Assembly: GCA_016718135.1 (NCBI GenBank)
Contig: JADKEF010000016.1
Span: 62,001-126,000 of the forward strand
Length of the DNA: 64,000 nt
Direction of reading: 5' to 3'
Source: Acidobacteriota bacterium
GTDB taxonomy: Bacteria > Acidobacteriota > Blastocatellia > Pyrinomonadales > Pyrinomonadaceae
Both the position numbers and the translations under genes were made by a program. Positions 44,130 through 53,284 of the stretch are shown here, piece by piece; position 1 is the stretch's first letter, and every line of letters starts with the position of its first letter. The notes beneath the pieces are model-generated. The model saw only the letters and a program-made list of their open reading frames with translations, did no database searches and was not told the DNA's origin.

Positions 44130-44699
44130 TCAGTATAAAATCCAATCAGGCACATGCCCTGGATATGAGCTATCGGCTAACAGTTCGAAAACGCCATCGC
44201 CATCTTCATCGAAATATCTGTAGGTCAAATTAGGGCCGGCTGTCGAATACTTTCCGTCGCTATTGCGCGTGGCCGTAGAAGCTAGCACGTTGAAAGAATA
44301 AGTCTTTCCACCGAAACTGAGGATTGCGACACTCCTGATAATAAGTTGAGGCATTGTATCTGAATCCGGTAGCGGGTCTTTTGCAAGCATTTCGCTTTCC
44401 GGAACTTGCAGAACATAGTCAATCAAAATCACATTTCCCAGCTTATCGTATTGCTTCATCGTGCCGCTCCGCGATGTATTCATCTCGCGAGAATCGGGTA
44501 TTCTCCAGCCATCCTTCTTAACGAGACCCTTTCCACTAATTTTGACAATTTCATCAACGACCTCAGCAGGAGACGGCTTTGAACCAATCTCATTCCGTAT
44601 CAAGCCATTAGATGAGCCTTGACATGAAGACATGACGGCAACGATTCCAACTACAATTGTCCCTATACGAACCAAAATATTTTTGGAGACATAACTCAT
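44130..44699 (-). CDS. Lipoprotein downstream of the orphan Rhs gene, candidate immunity protein
   Basis: 189 aa with a signal peptide and a cysteine at about residue 26 (IVAVMSSC), so probably a lipoprotein. The rest has no family I recognise; a calcium-type stretch FDEDGDGVFELLAD lies near the C-terminus. It starts 4 bases after the stop of the orphan Rhs gene, the position in which Rhs immunity genes are found. I infer, without direct proof, that it protects against or works with the caspase-like tip. Confidence 0.65.
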   Translation of the reverse strand: MSYVSKNILVRIGTIVVGIVAVMSSCQGSSNGLIRNEIGSKPSPAEVVDEIVKISGKGLVKKDGWRIPDSREMNTSRSGTMKQYDKLGNVILIDYVLQVPESEMLAKDPLPDSDTMPQLIIRSVAILSFGGKTYSFNVLASTATRNSDGKYSTAGPNLTYRYFDEDGDGVFELLADSSYPGHVPDWILY

Positions 44700-44703
44700 A
44701 AGT

Positions 44704-47142
44704 TCAATCCTCCGGAAGTTCCATTGGGCTGAGACGTTCTCTTATCATTGTTTCACCGTCGTTTCCTGGATGTAGATCAATAATTGCACCACCAGCGGCT
44801 TGGGCCTGTCTGGCACTACCACCTCGAGCAAATATCTCGACCATCTTTTTCCCAACTTTAACAACTGTCGCAATGCTCGCAGTGAGTCCGTCTTCTCCCC
44901 CGGTTGCCCAAAGAAAATTCGTGTTGCTATTTGAGCCTAACGGGGCGAAAGTATCACCGAAATCACACGATAAGACAACTAAGTTTTTCGCGGAGGCTTC
45001 AGTACCTTCGAGCGTGTCAGCGCCTACCATGCTTCCTTTCTTCTGAGCGGATGGGCTGGCAATTGCTCCATCAGCAAACTCTATCCCTTCACCCTTTCCT
45101 GCCACGGAGCCCCTTCCTTCCCGCGCAGCCACGTTATCGGTTCCCGGTACGAAAGAATGACCGATGAAAACCACTGTTCTGTCTTTGGTCTGAATAGACT
45201 TCTTAAACTCCTCAACCGTCGCAGTTCCAGCTTCTGTTGTATAGACATTAACGGTAGCCCCGTGTTTTTTTCCGTATTGTTGAATAACTTTCCATTGAGA
45301 GGCATTTGTTTCGTTTGGTTTCAAGGTGATAAACACGTCAATTACTCGCTTGGGCTTCCGCCCGTCGGGATCAGTGGCTACAGTAGGCGCATTAAGTACA
45401 TAAATGTAGGCATTCCATCGCTGTGGGTTGGGCGGATGATCTTTGCTAACTATTATCGGATCGCACTGCCCAAACCGACCGAGGTTGCTACTGTACATCC
45501 TCGCCTGAGCGTAGTCCCATCCGCTCTCGTCGTCGCGTTCGTAGCCGGTGAATTGTTTCCGCACCGTGTCGTCGCCGTAGTCTACGCCTGTCGTGCGGCC
45601 GCCCGTGCCGTCGATCTCTTCGCCGAACGGATGATAATCATGACGCGAGATTACTGCGCCGTTTTGGTCAGAGTTGATTCTTGGGGAGCCTAAATGATCG
45701 CTAGTTAGGTAAGCGACCTTTGCGGTCGTGCTTGATTCAACAAGAGTCGAGTATTCCGCGATCTGTTTGCCAGCCGCATCGTAGACAAAGACAGTTGTCT
45801 CGCCAGATGCTGGAACATACTTCTTGACGCGTTTGCCATCTCCGTCGTACGAGTATTGACCAAGACTAACGCTTGACGAGTTCTTTACTTCGGACTGTTT
45901 GTTCTCCGCGTCGTAGGTAAAGGTCTGATATGAGGCATCGCGTGTCGTGTTACCCGCACTGTCATATAGGAAACCAGTGGATGTGATTCGGTTGTCGGCT
46001 GTCGAGATCGCAGGGTTCGATACCGCAGGATTTGCAAACGAACTCGGCATCGTCGTATTCGCCTGAATAAAGTTTCGATTCCCGTACCTGTCGTAGGTGA
46101 AATCCTGTCGCCATGTCTGAGTGCCGTTCGAAGTTTCGTTCGCATCATCTAGCCGATTCAGAGCGTCGTACGTGTAGTTCTGCACCAACGGATAAGTCAT
46201 CCCCGGTACAGTGATCGTTTGGGTCAGAACATTTCCGTTATTGTTGGTCATTCCGTAGGTGTAGTCCAATTTCAGTTTGTCGGTCGCACCAGGCGTCGTT
46301 CCGAGAGCAATCTGTTCTGGTTGGAATCGCTTGTTGAAAACAGTACTTTCCCAACGTCCGTTGCCCAACTGCATTGACGTCACGGCACCGGCGGCGTTGT
46401 AAGAGAGCGAATCGGCATAACTCCAATAACCCGAATTCGCATTCTTTTTGCTTTGGACTGCTGAGAGATCGCCCGAATTATCCACCACGTTTTTCACAAC
46501 GCGACCGCTTGGATACGTCTCCTCTATCAACGCTCCGCCGAGATTGTAAGTGTAGCCTGTGGTGTAATCAACGCCGTCGGTTGTTTGTTTGTGGGCAGTC
46601 ACTCTTCCTAAGATGTCAAAAGCCGTGTATTCCGTTGTCGAAACAGATGAACTGACCTTTTTGAGCTTTCCTTTAGCATTCGTAAGGTTATCGTAGAAAT
46701 AGCTTACATCCGGTGTTGTTTCGGAATAGTTTCTGAATGTTACACGGTTCAGATTGTCGTACGTGTAAGTTGTCGAAATGCTTCGAGCATCTGTTTTCGT
46801 CGCGAGGTTGCCGTTGTTGTCGTACGTGTACTGGATTTGACCGCTTTCGGGGTTGGTAGCGGATTTGAGACGGGCGAGTGAATCGTAGACAAAACTTCTG
46901 GTCTGCACCGGCGAAGCGAAAGTGCCGCCCTGTTTTACGGTCGTGAGATTATTAAGTGTGTCGTATACGTAATAGGTCGGTTGGTTCGGAGTGTCGATCG
47001 CTCCTAATCCCGCAGTCGTCGGCTCGTCCACTCGAATTAGCTGTCCGAGAGCATTCGTAACCGAGCGTCTCTCCTTTAATGCCTGATCTTTCACTGTCAC
47101 GGATGAACCGATCTGACCGCCCGATGTCGCGAGACCGAGTGG
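44704..47142 (-). CDS. Orphan Rhs/YD-repeat protein with caspase/CHAT-like C-terminal tip, 5' truncated
   Basis: The first usable start is a GTG at 47100 (798 aa), but Rhs similarity reaches to about 47142 and no signal peptide or N-terminal half is present. YD repeats fill residues 1-500 (YDNNGNLATKTDA, YTYDALNRLDDANE), followed by the conserved core end HLGSPRINSD, FTGYERDDESGWDYAQARMY, LGRFGQCDP and DPDG. The tip (about residues 581-798) has His648 in VVFIGHSF and Cys712 in VVLSCDFGD, the spacing and context of a caspase/CHAT-fold peptidase. Bases 46821-47067 are almost identical to 50224-50470 in the full-length Rhs gene. Confidence 0.85.
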   Translation of the reverse strand, partial: PLGLATSGGQIGSSVTVKDQALKERRSVTNALGQLIRVDEPTTAGLGAIDTPNQPTYYVYDTLNNLTTVKQGGTFASPVQTRSFVYDSLARLKSATNPESGQIQYTYDNNGNLATKTDARSISTTYTYDNLNRVTFRNYSETTPDVSYFYDNLTNAKGKLKKVSSSVSTTEYTAFDILGRVTAHKQTTDGVDYTTGYTYNLGGALIEETYPSGRVVKNVVDNSGDLSAVQSKKNANSGYWSYADSLSYNAAGAVTSMQLGNGRWESTVFNKRFQPEQIALGTTPGATDKLKLDYTYGMTNNNGNVLTQTITVPGMTYPLVQNYTYDALNRLDDANETSNGTQTWRQDFTYDRYGNRNFIQANTTMPSSFANPAVSNPAISTADNRITSTGFLYDSAGNTTRDASYQTFTYDAENKQSEVKNSSSVSLGQYSYDGDGKRVKKYVPASGETTVFVYDAAGKQIAEYSTLVESSTTAKVAYLTSDHLGSPRINSDQNGAVISRHDYHPFGEEIDGTGGRTTGVDYGDDTVRKQFTGYERDDESGWDYAQARMYSSNLGRFGQCDPIIVSKDHPPNPQRWNAYIYVLNAPTVATDPDGRKPKRVIDVFITLKPNETNASQWKVIQQYGKKHGATVNVYTTEAGTATVEEFKKSIQTKDRTVVFIGHSFVPGTDNVAAREGRGSVAGKGEGIEFADGAIASPSAQKKGSMVGADTLEGTEASAKNLVVLSCDFGDTFAPLGSNSNTNFLWATGGEDGLTASIATVVKVGKKMVEIFARGGSARQAQAAGGAIIDLHPGNDGETMIRERLSPMELPED

Positions 47143-47195
47143 AATTAGTGTCAGACATGCAATTCTATTACGATTCGGGTTGAAAATTGCACGTC

Positions 47196-47224
47196 TGACC
47201 CCGTTCCTTTTGACCCCGTTCCTT
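47196..47224. repeat. Tandem TGACCCCGTTCCTT repeat
   Basis: Two copies of TGACCCCGTTCCTT lie at 47196-47209 and 47211-47224, at the truncation point of the orphan Rhs gene. A related TGACCCC stands at about 44056, beyond the partner lipoprotein gene. Together they frame the orphan cassette. Confidence 0.45.
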
Positions 47225-47250
47225 CTCGTCAGGCCCCGTCAGTTTATTCG

Positions 47251-48069
47251 TCATACCAGGGCCTTGATTGCGGAAAACTTCAGGAACAATCCGAGTACGA
47301 CCGCAACTGAGGTCCAACATGAACCCGAAGAGCCAGGTGGGGTCGTTGAGCCGTCGACTCCGCCTTCTGGTGAACAGGTTTCCAGGTCAAGCGTGACGGT
47401 AGCTTCATCGAGCGTTTTCAGTGATATCTTTCTAGCTTTATCATCGAAAGCAACCTCATCCTTTGCCCACTTGAATCCAACCGTATTGATCGAGGGTTTA
47501 TCGGAATGCCGGATCAACACCGATAACGGTAACACGCACGATGTCTGCTCTTGTCTGGTCCAACCGACAAAAAGGCCCGGCTGGGGAGTTTTCCGAAGGT
47601 CGGACATCGGAGCCTCAGCCTTCAAATTATTTTCAGACAACACTAGTAAGTTGATCGCGACCAAGTACTCTCCGGAATCCGATACAAATATTCTTTCACA
47701 ATCTATTGGATAGTCAGGAAACCGTTTCAAGAGAGTTCGGGAGATTGAATCATAAAGCCCGGTTTCAGGGTACAGTTTTCGACTTTCACGTTCGATACGT
47801 AACGCATCGCGATACCTTTTACTACGTTGAAACTCACCGACGTCCTTCACCGATCTTCCAGCGCCATGAAGACTTCGAACCACCTCTCGTTCGTAATCCA
47901 AAATGGCCATTGCGGGAACACGTACGAACACGAATTGCTTGTTTTGCGAGAAGTCTACCCGACTTTCCAGATTTTCAAACTCATACTTCTCAAACATCAC
48001 AGGCTGAGCGACCATAGCGATTCTACTAATGGTGAGAACTCCGATTAACAATATTAGGTTCTTTATCAT
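47251..48069 (-). CDS. Exported protein downstream of full-length Rhs, candidate immunity or partner
   Basis: 272 aa from the ATG at 48069, which gives a signal peptide (IKNLILLIGVLTISRIAMVA). The mature part is soluble-looking with strands such as YLVAINLLVL, then a Gly/Ser/Pro linker (DGSTTPPGSSGSC) and one C-terminal hydrophobic helix (WTSVAVVLGLFL). No family recognised. The start is 4 bases after the Rhs stop, so it is cotranscribed. By position I infer an immunity or accessory role toward the metallopeptidase tip. Confidence 0.65.
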   Translation of the reverse strand: MIKNLILLIGVLTISRIAMVAQPVMFEKYEFENLESRVDFSQNKQFVFVRVPAMAILDYEREVVRSLHGAGRSVKDVGEFQRSKRYRDALRIERESRKLYPETGLYDSISRTLLKRFPDYPIDCERIFVSDSGEYLVAINLLVLSENNLKAEAPMSDLRKTPQPGLFVGWTRQEQTSCVLPLSVLIRHSDKPSINTVGFKWAKDEVAFDDKARKISLKTLDEATVTLDLETCSPEGGVDGSTTPPGSSGSCWTSVAVVLGLFLKFSAIKALV

Positions 48070-48073
48070 AGGT

Positions 48074-51000
48074 TTATTGGTGGCAGCAGAGCCGATATAT
48101 CCCGCGGTAGGTTGCCTTAGCTGGTGCATTGGGGTGAGTGGCTACGAACTTCTGATATTGGTCTCGATAGAGGTTCGCCGTGTACCCAATAGCGGAGTTA
48201 AAGTCTCCTACGGACATTGACGCTGCTTGGCCAATCCCGGGCGCGTGCAGATCGGTTCCCGTTTTCCCACCGTTCGGACTGCCCAATATATGAGCAAATT
48301 CGTGTGTGGGCTCATAGTTCGGGCCAGATTGTATGGCATTAGAGTAATCCCAACGGGCTACGTCCGGCCGGGTGCCATCAGGATTCGCCTGTGTCACGAC
48401 CGTCTGTGTCTTATTCTGCTCCACGTGGGAGGCCTCCTTTCCATGGATATCAGCCAGCTCCACAATATTCATAATCGAAGAGTCCTTGGCCTGGACGTCT
48501 GCTACGCCCTTCGCCTTATCGAAAACTTGGACGCTCACTTGGGCATTGAAATCCACTTTCCATCCGTCTTCTTTCCAGTTTCCTTTCCATTTCGATTCAA
48601 TACCAGCTTCGATTTTCTTTGCCGCCTTATTAAGATCACCTTTGCCATGGGTTTTGCTCCAGACTCCGATCGTCGCTATGGCTGTAACGGTTAACCGTTT
48701 GTTTTTGGTATCCACCGTTATTATGTATTGGGCCTTCTGTCCCGATGGATCGATCATTGCAATTGGGTTATTTCGCACATACGCATATTTATTCCAACTT
48801 TGCGGGTCTTGAATCACCGAGTCGTTAACGATTTCGTCCGGCGCTGTAAATCTACCGATCGAAGTGGCGTAAGTACGAGCGATAGCGTAATCGAGCCCCG
48901 TCTCGTCATCACGTTCGTAGCCGGTGAATCGTTTCCGAACAGAATCACCGCCGTAACCGACGCCAGCACGTTGTGACGTAAGCGATGATAATATCTCTTC
49001 TCCAAACGGTAAATAGTCATGGCGAGATGTTATAACACCGTTGGCATCGGTGTTGATGCGTGGGGAGCCGAGATGGTCGTTGGTTAGATAGGCGACCTTT
49101 GCATCATTCGCTGAAGCTATGATTGTCGAGTATTCGGCAATGGATTTGCCGGTCACGTCATATACAAAAACGGTTGTCTCGCCAGATGCCGGAACATATT
49201 TTTTGACGCGCTTGCCATCGCCGTCGTACGAGTATTGGCCAAGGATTGCGCTTGAGGAGTTTTTTACTTCTGTCTGCTTGTTCTCCGCGTCGTAGGTAAA
49301 GGTTTGATATGCAGCGTCGCGGGTGGTGTTTCCCGCAGTGTCATACAGGAACCCGGTGGAGGTTATTCGGTTGTTTGTTGTCGAAATCGCGGGGTTCGAG
49401 ACCGCAGGGTTCGCGAACGAAGACGGCATCGTCGTATTCGCCTCGACAAAATTTCGGTTGCCGTATCTGTCGAACGTGAAATCCTGCCGCCACGTCTGAG
49501 TGCCGTTCGATGTCTCGTTTGCATCGTCCAGCCGATTCAGAGCGTCGTAGGTGTAGTTCTGTATCAGCGGATGAGTCATTCCCGGAACCGTAATCGTTTG
49601 GGTAAGAACATTCCCGTTATTCGCGGTCGTACCGTATGTATAGTCGAGCTCGAGTTTATCGGTGCCGTTTTGCACTGTTCCCAGAGCTATCTGCGTCGGT
49701 TGCAAACGGCTGTTGAATACTGTGCTTTCCCATTTGCCGTTTCCGAGTTGAAGCGTTGTCAACGCGCCGGCTGGATTGTAGGAGAATGAATCCGCGTAGT
49801 TCCAATATCCCGAGGCGGCGTTTTTCTTGGATTGTACCATCGCAAGGTCGCCAGTTGGATCGAGAGTGTTTTTCACGACTCGACCGGTCGGATACTGCTG
49901 CTCGACGAGTGCACCGGACAAATTGTAGGTGTAAGTCATCCACAGATTGGGGTCACTGCCACCGCCGTACTCGACGCCGTCTGTCGTTTGCTTGCTTCTG
50001 GTCACTCTGCCCATTAGGTCGAACGCAAGATATTCGGTTGTAGAAACATTCGAGGCCACCTTTGTTAGTTTCCCCTTAGCGTTCGAAAGGTTGTCGTAAT
50101 AGTACGAAACATCCGCCGTCGTTTCGGAATAATTTCTGAGTGTGATTCGATTCAGATTGTCGTAGGAGTAGGTTGTCGAAATGCTTCTTGCATCTGTTTT
50201 CGTAACGAGATTGCCGTTGTTGTCGTACGTGTACTGGATTTGACCGCTTTCGGGATTAGTAGCGGATTTGAGACGCGCGAGTGAATCGTAGACAAAACTT
50301 CTGGTCTGTACCGGCGAAGCGAAAGTGCCGCCCTGTTTTACGGTCGTGAGATTATTAAGTGTGTCGTATACGTAATAGGTCGGTTGGTTCGGAGTGTCGA
50401 TCGCTCCTAATCCCGCAGTCGTCGGCTCGTCCACTCGAATTAGCTGTCCGAGAGCATTCGTAACCGAGCGACGTTCTTTCAACGCCTGATCTTTGACCGT
50501 AACGACGGAACCGATCTGACTGCCCGATGTCGCGAGACCGTAAAGCGTCTCAACAACTGCACCATCCGGCGTTGTCACCTTCCACGGGCGTCCTGCGGTG
50601 TCGAATGTGTTTGTTGTCCAATCGAGGCCGGTTGTGGTTGAGCAGTCCTGATTGGTGTAACCGCGAAATGGATTGGTCGCTTTTGAGACACGGCCCATCG
50701 TATCGTAGCAGGTCAACGAGAATACATCGCCATCATCGTCGATAGACTGCGATCTCACTGCTCTACCCAACCCGTCGAAATACGAATAGCCCTCTTTCCA
50801 CGAACTCGCATCGATCTGCGATCTCGACTTCACCCAACGCGTCGATGCACTTGTTCCGGCTCCGTATTCTGTGATGGTCTGATGTCCGTTTGGTGCGGTG
50901 ACCTTTGTTGAACGTAAAAGCGCGTCGTTGTATTCCATGTACGACGTTTGTCCGTTTATGTCGGTGGACGACGTTGGCAGTCCGGTGTTGTAATCGTACA

Positions 51001-53245
51001 CGGTTGACGAAGTGAACGCCGCGTTTGATCCGGTTACGCCTGATGAATCGGGGATCGGTGTGATCACGCTCGTTGGGAAGGCATAATCGTAGGTCGAGGA
51101 ATATACAGTCTGCGAGACATTGCCGCGTCCATCGGTCGCGTAGCGCAGATTGCCCATTAGATCATACTGAGCCTGCGTGTCGATGTAGAGATTGTTCGCA
51201 ATGTCGTGCCACGTTCGTGTTCCGGTCACCAAACCGCGATAGTTTGTGTTCGGATTGACCCAACGGCTCGATGTACTTTCTGATAGCAAGCTCACTCCGT
51301 CATATGTGATCTGGCTTTTTGCCTTAGCATTTCCGCTTGCGTCTTCAACGCGTGTTTCCGTGACGAGGCCGTTGATGTTCCGATTCTTGTAGCCCGAATC
51401 GTATAGGTAGTCCGACTCATGCACAACCGCCGGGGTCGCTCCCGTAAACCACGCCGCCGCGTCGCCGATACTCGCGGTCGCGGCTGTCGAGGCATTTACC
51501 GAGACGTAGTGGTATGTCTTGACCTGTTTCGGATTGAGCGACGAGAAATAAGCCGGATCAGAGTTTCCAGCGGTGTCGTAAACCGTCCCGGTCATCGTGG
51601 CCAACGCATTGGTCTCACCCGGCTCGAATATGATCGACACCTCCGTGCTCGGCCTCATGTCGCGGGAGGCTTCGGATTGCCCGCCTGCGAGTGGGCCAGT
51701 CTGCTCATAGCTCGTAAGCTTTCGCGAGCGCAGATGGTGGCTCGACGAATTGTCGTAAACCCGCTCGTCATACGCCCGACCGGTGACCGCGTTTCCAAAA
51801 CCATACGGCCGCCAGACATCCAAATTCGGCTCGTCATGGATCACCTGCTGAGTTATGGAATCGTCGGGCGCATAAGTCGTGATGGTGTAAGGCGTCGGAG
51901 AAAGAAGCGTCCCGCGGGATACTGTGTAGCTCGAATGAGTCTCGTCCGTACCGTCACCCTTAACGCTGACGTATCGGTCTGTAACACCTCGATTTACTAC
52001 ATCGTATGTCGGACTGCCGACCGTGATCGGAGCTACCAGCGAATAGATAAATCTCTCATACGCGCCGGTCGGATATCTGATCTTAGTTATCTCGCCATAG
52101 ACGTTGTACTTAAACTCATAATACTGACCGTTAGGCAATGTGATCTTGGTCAGAACCAGCGGATCAAAGATGCTACCGGTACTACTACAGAGGCGCGTCT
52201 CGTGCTCTGTAGCCGAAAAAAGGTATGGAGTTTGTGACGTGTGAATATTACCGTTGCAAAGCTTGTTGCTGTCGTAACGCACGACGTCGCTAGTATTCTC
52301 AAAAGCGTTAGAGAGATCGTTCCATACAAAATCCAGCTCGTAAGGCGTTGAGCCAATGCCCGGATATGACGCGGTCTGATCAGCTCCGGTCGGTACGGCG
52401 ATGGCTGTGACGGTCGGGTCGACGAGGCTGCGCCCCATAGTGTCCGTCCACGTGCGCGCCGACGTGCTGAACGTCATCTTGTTCCCGTGGCGATCATAGT
52501 AGGTCGTCGCGGGGTTTCCCACGAGGCCGGTGGTTTGAGCTCCGAACTCGTAGCGGCTGCCGTCGGGCATGTAAAGCGTGCTGGAGCTAAGCCCCGAATC
52601 AAGCCGCATCCGTGTGCCGTCTACCGAAAGAAAAGTTCCGGTAAAGTCGTACGACGTGCAGCCCGAGCTGATAGTGCCGCAGTTTATCGCCGCGTCGCTT
52701 GCCCTTAATTCGTGCGTCGAGTCGTCAGGCATCCGGACCTGCGGGCGTTTTATGTAAAAAAGAGGGGCGTTCGGCGGGTCTTCCCAATGAGCGGGAGCAA
52801 ATATTTGGCCATCGTATGTACCCGACTCCTGCGTGCTTGCCTGATATCGGTCCCACTCATACTCGATCTGCGGCGTTCCAAGGCTGGACGTCCAGCCCGC
52901 AGTTGAGTGTTTGGAGAAGATCGGCTTGACGTCGTTAATGGTGAATCCCAGCCCAGATTGCCACTGATCGGTATTCCTCAACCCCCACACTTTCGACGAA
53001 TAGGTGAGAGTGTTTGAGAGTCCATTGCCGGCACGCCCCGCATACCCGCCGAGCGGGATGCTTAATTCCATCGCCAGCGTAGATGGATTGACACGAGCGT
53101 TGCTCTTTAGTGCACTGTCCGGGCTATAGTCAGTGTTTCGTACATTTTGGGATGCGCCGCTCCCCGAAAATATTAAAATCAGAAAGCCGAACGAGAGGGC
53201 GGATGCCGCAAGTCTCCAACTATTTTTTATCAAATCTCTTTTCAT
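48074..53245 (-). CDS. Full-length Rhs/YD-repeat protein with zinc metallopeptidase-like tip
   Basis: 1723 aa with a signal peptide (LAASALSFGFLILIFSGSGA). An N-terminal Rhs region (SIPLGGYAGRAGNGLSNTLT) is followed by many YD repeats (residues about 400-1400), then the core end HLGSPRINTD, FTGYERDDETGLDYAIARTY, SIGRFTAPDE and IDPSGQ. Rhs cores form a shell that holds the variable C-terminal tip. The tip (about residues 1503-1723) is not related to that of the orphan gene. It carries HEFAHILG (about residue 1648), an HExxHxxG zinc site as in metzincin-like peptidases, with a later His in TDLHAPG. The protein ends in RLCCHQ. Likely exported toxin or contact protein. Confidence 0.9.
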   Translation of the reverse strand: MKRDLIKNSWRLAASALSFGFLILIFSGSGASQNVRNTDYSPDSALKSNARVNPSTLAMELSIPLGGYAGRAGNGLSNTLTYSSKVWGLRNTDQWQSGLGFTINDVKPIFSKHSTAGWTSSLGTPQIEYEWDRYQASTQESGTYDGQIFAPAHWEDPPNAPLFYIKRPQVRMPDDSTHELRASDAAINCGTISSGCTSYDFTGTFLSVDGTRMRLDSGLSSSTLYMPDGSRYEFGAQTTGLVGNPATTYYDRHGNKMTFSTSARTWTDTMGRSLVDPTVTAIAVPTGADQTASYPGIGSTPYELDFVWNDLSNAFENTSDVVRYDSNKLCNGNIHTSQTPYLFSATEHETRLCSSTGSIFDPLVLTKITLPNGQYYEFKYNVYGEITKIRYPTGAYERFIYSLVAPITVGSPTYDVVNRGVTDRYVSVKGDGTDETHSSYTVSRGTLLSPTPYTITTYAPDDSITQQVIHDEPNLDVWRPYGFGNAVTGRAYDERVYDNSSSHHLRSRKLTSYEQTGPLAGGQSEASRDMRPSTEVSIIFEPGETNALATMTGTVYDTAGNSDPAYFSSLNPKQVKTYHYVSVNASTAATASIGDAAAWFTGATPAVVHESDYLYDSGYKNRNINGLVTETRVEDASGNAKAKSQITYDGVSLLSESTSSRWVNPNTNYRGLVTGTRTWHDIANNLYIDTQAQYDLMGNLRYATDGRGNVSQTVYSSTYDYAFPTSVITPIPDSSGVTGSNAAFTSSTVYDYNTGLPTSSTDINGQTSYMEYNDALLRSTKVTAPNGHQTITEYGAGTSASTRWVKSRSQIDASSWKEGYSYFDGLGRAVRSQSIDDDGDVFSLTCYDTMGRVSKATNPFRGYTNQDCSTTTGLDWTTNTFDTAGRPWKVTTPDGAVVETLYGLATSGSQIGSVVTVKDQALKERRSVTNALGQLIRVDEPTTAGLGAIDTPNQPTYYVYDTLNNLTTVKQGGTFASPVQTRSFVYDSLARLKSATNPESGQIQYTYDNNGNLVTKTDARSISTTYSYDNLNRITLRNYSETTADVSYYYDNLSNAKGKLTKVASNVSTTEYLAFDLMGRVTRSKQTTDGVEYGGGSDPNLWMTYTYNLSGALVEQQYPTGRVVKNTLDPTGDLAMVQSKKNAASGYWNYADSFSYNPAGALTTLQLGNGKWESTVFNSRLQPTQIALGTVQNGTDKLELDYTYGTTANNGNVLTQTITVPGMTHPLIQNYTYDALNRLDDANETSNGTQTWRQDFTFDRYGNRNFVEANTTMPSSFANPAVSNPAISTTNNRITSTGFLYDTAGNTTRDAAYQTFTYDAENKQTEVKNSSSAILGQYSYDGDGKRVKKYVPASGETTVFVYDVTGKSIAEYSTIIASANDAKVAYLTNDHLGSPRINTDANGVITSRHDYLPFGEEILSSLTSQRAGVGYGGDSVRKRFTGYERDDETGLDYAIARTYATSIGRFTAPDEIVNDSVIQDPQSWNKYAYVRNNPIAMIDPSGQKAQYIITVDTKNKRLTVTAIATIGVWSKTHGKGDLNKAAKKIEAGIESKWKGNWKEDGWKVDFNAQVSVQVFDKAKGVADVQAKDSSIMNIVELADIHGKEASHVEQNKTQTVVTQANPDGTRPDVARWDYSNAIQSGPNYEPTHEFAHILGSPNGGKTGTDLHAPGIGQAASMSVGDFNSAIGYTANLYRDQYQKFVATHPNAPAKATYRGIYRLCCHQ

Positions 53246-53284
53246 GATCGTCTCGCAAATCGAATCTTTTGCTTTGTAAAAGAA

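Noticed and set aside
51419..52237. 272-codon plus-strand open frame
   Set aside because: Antisense to the full-length Rhs gene; repeats in the Rhs core create open frames on the other strand.
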